NCBI RefSeq assembly: GCF_003591175.1
Contig: NZ_QYYG01000005.1
Span: 62,001 to 126,000 of the forward strand
DNA: 64,000 bases
Direction of reading: 5' to 3'
DNA from: Serratia inhibens
Lineage (GTDB): Bacteria; Pseudomonadota; Gammaproteobacteria; Enterobacterales; Enterobacteriaceae
Below, piece by piece: positions 63,200 to 64,000 of the stretch. Both the position numbers and the translations under genes were made by a program. The notes under the pieces were generated by a model that saw only the letters and a program-made list of their open reading frames with translations, made no database searches and was not told where the DNA came from. Each line of letters opens with the position of its first letter. The first letter of the stretch is position 1.

Positions 63200-64000
63200 T
63201 TATACGGACGCGCCGTTTTGTTGCTGTGGCGTTCTGCCCCGCGAGATGCTCTCCCACACCGCGACCACCACCATAATCAGCGTGGTCAGGCCGTTCACCA
63301 TCAGCAAATCGGTCAGGTAAGCTATCGGCGTCAACACGGCCAGCGCGATCAGGCCCAGCAGATGCGACAGCGGGAAGCGGCGATACACCAGCCGTTTGTA
63401 CAAGGCGTTGGCGAGCAGGTAAATGGCCGGACCGAGGAGCAACACCGCTGCCGTCACATTGCTGATATGGCCGTCGGGATGGGCAATCACCAGTTCGTTG
63501 GCGACGGCGCAGACGATAATGGCCCCGACCAGCACCACGTGTACATAGTGGAAGTTGGCACCCAACCGGCCGGGATTTTCCGCCTGGCTGATGGCGTGGC
63601 TGCCGGCTTTGCTGCTGGTATCGAAATAGACCCACCACATTGCCAGGCTACCGATAAAGGCCACCAGCGAGGCGATCAGCACCGGCGCTGTCCAGGTTTC
63701 CATTTCGCTGAGGGAAGAACCGGTAATCAGAATGGTTTCCCCCAGCGCCACGATCACGAACAGCTGGCAGCGCTCCGCCAGATGATGACCTTCTATGGTC
63801 CATTCACTGCTGCTGTCGGAGCGGCCCAGCAGCGGCAGGCGGAAACCGAACATCGGTGAAACGTATTCGCACAGCACCGCCAGCGCCCACAGCAGCAGAC
63901 GGCCATTGCCTTCCGCCAGTCCGCCCAGGATCCAAAATACCGCCGAAATGCACATCCAGCCCAAAATACGGCGGAAGTTTTGCTTCAGCGGGTGATCGGC
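63200..64000 (-). CDS. LtrA-family membrane protein (5' end outside the window)
   Basis: The frame is open from the stop at 63200 to the right edge, so the N-terminal part is missing; at least 266 residues are seen. It is polytopic, with the LtrA-family motifs HHLAERCQLFVIVALGETIL and HPLKQNFRRILGWM at its cut start. The family is named after the Listeria low-temperature-requirement protein; function is unknown. It is tail-to-tail with the phytase-like gene. Confidence 0.88.
   Translation of the reverse strand, partial: ADHPLKQNFRRILGWMCISAVFWILGGLAEGNGRLLLWALAVLCEYVSPMFGFRLPLLGRSDSSSEWTIEGHHLAERCQLFVIVALGETILITGSSLSEMETWTAPVLIASLVAFIGSLAMWWVYFDTSSKAGSHAISQAENPGRLGANFHYVHVVLVGAIIVCAVANELVIAHPDGHISNVTAAVLLLGPAIYLLANALYKRLVYRRFPLSHLLGLIALAVLTPIAYLTDLLMVNGLTTLIMVVVAVWESISRGRTPQQQNGASV

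Overview
The window is a chromosomal segment of an enterobacterium, most probably a Serratia species. I would guess the S. plymuthica/liquefaciens side of the genus, but the species is not provable from this sequence. The grounds are the gene order gmhA-yafJ-yafK ... dinB-pepD-gpt-frsA-crl-proB-proA, which is enterobacterial, a six-subunit Na+-pumping NADH:quinone reductase operon between yafK and dinB, and a vibriobactin/serratiochelin-type siderophore locus. No rRNA, intact tRNA, CRISPR array or insertion sequence was seen.

Region 1 (1-18276) is core housekeeping DNA. It holds the end of gmhA, yafJ and yafK, the complete nqrABCDEF operon with its maturation genes apbE (FMN attachment) and nqrM (iron site), a secreted glycerophosphodiesterase-fold protein that has lost most catalytic residues, LexA-controlled dinB, pepD, gpt, frsA, crl and the proline genes proBA.

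Region 2 (18277-20924) is a small, AT-richer accessory patch just after proA, the usual thrW (tRNA-Thr) integration hotspot of enterobacteria. It contains two small uncharacterised genes, an XRE regulator, a nested hairpin, a relic of a Ner-family regulator and a 24-bp relic of the 3' half of thrW. No intact thrW is present. It looks like the scar of a decayed island.

Region 3 (20925-36590) contains a cytochrome b561, an orphan peptide-type binding protein and the siderophore locus. Under Fur-box promoters lie a stand-alone VibH-like condensation enzyme, a Cy-A protein, a Cy protein, a TonB-dependent receptor, a C-PCP-C protein and a YncE-like periplasmic beta-propeller. The three NRPS proteins together reproduce the domain series of VibF (Cy-Cy-A-C-PCP-C), cut into three polypeptides. 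Two of the cut ends carry carrier-like domains without the phosphopantetheine serine. DHB synthesis genes (entABCE type) are not here and must be supplied from elsewhere. A serratiochelin-like bis-catechol is the best guess for the product.

Region 4 (36590-64000) is a mosaic of mostly single-gene units. It includes small secreted proteins (one a 45-residue lipoprotein), a DsbA homologue with a CGPC active site, feaR and feaB (aromatic aldehyde oxidation), leuE, tehB, several GNAT, GST and hydrolase genes, two LysR-type regulators with candidate operators, ipdC, pagP, a DeoR regulator with a VOC protein, pirin and ycaC, yafE, aqpZ, a phytase-like secreted protein behind a good PhoB box, and a truncated ltrA-family gene at the right edge.
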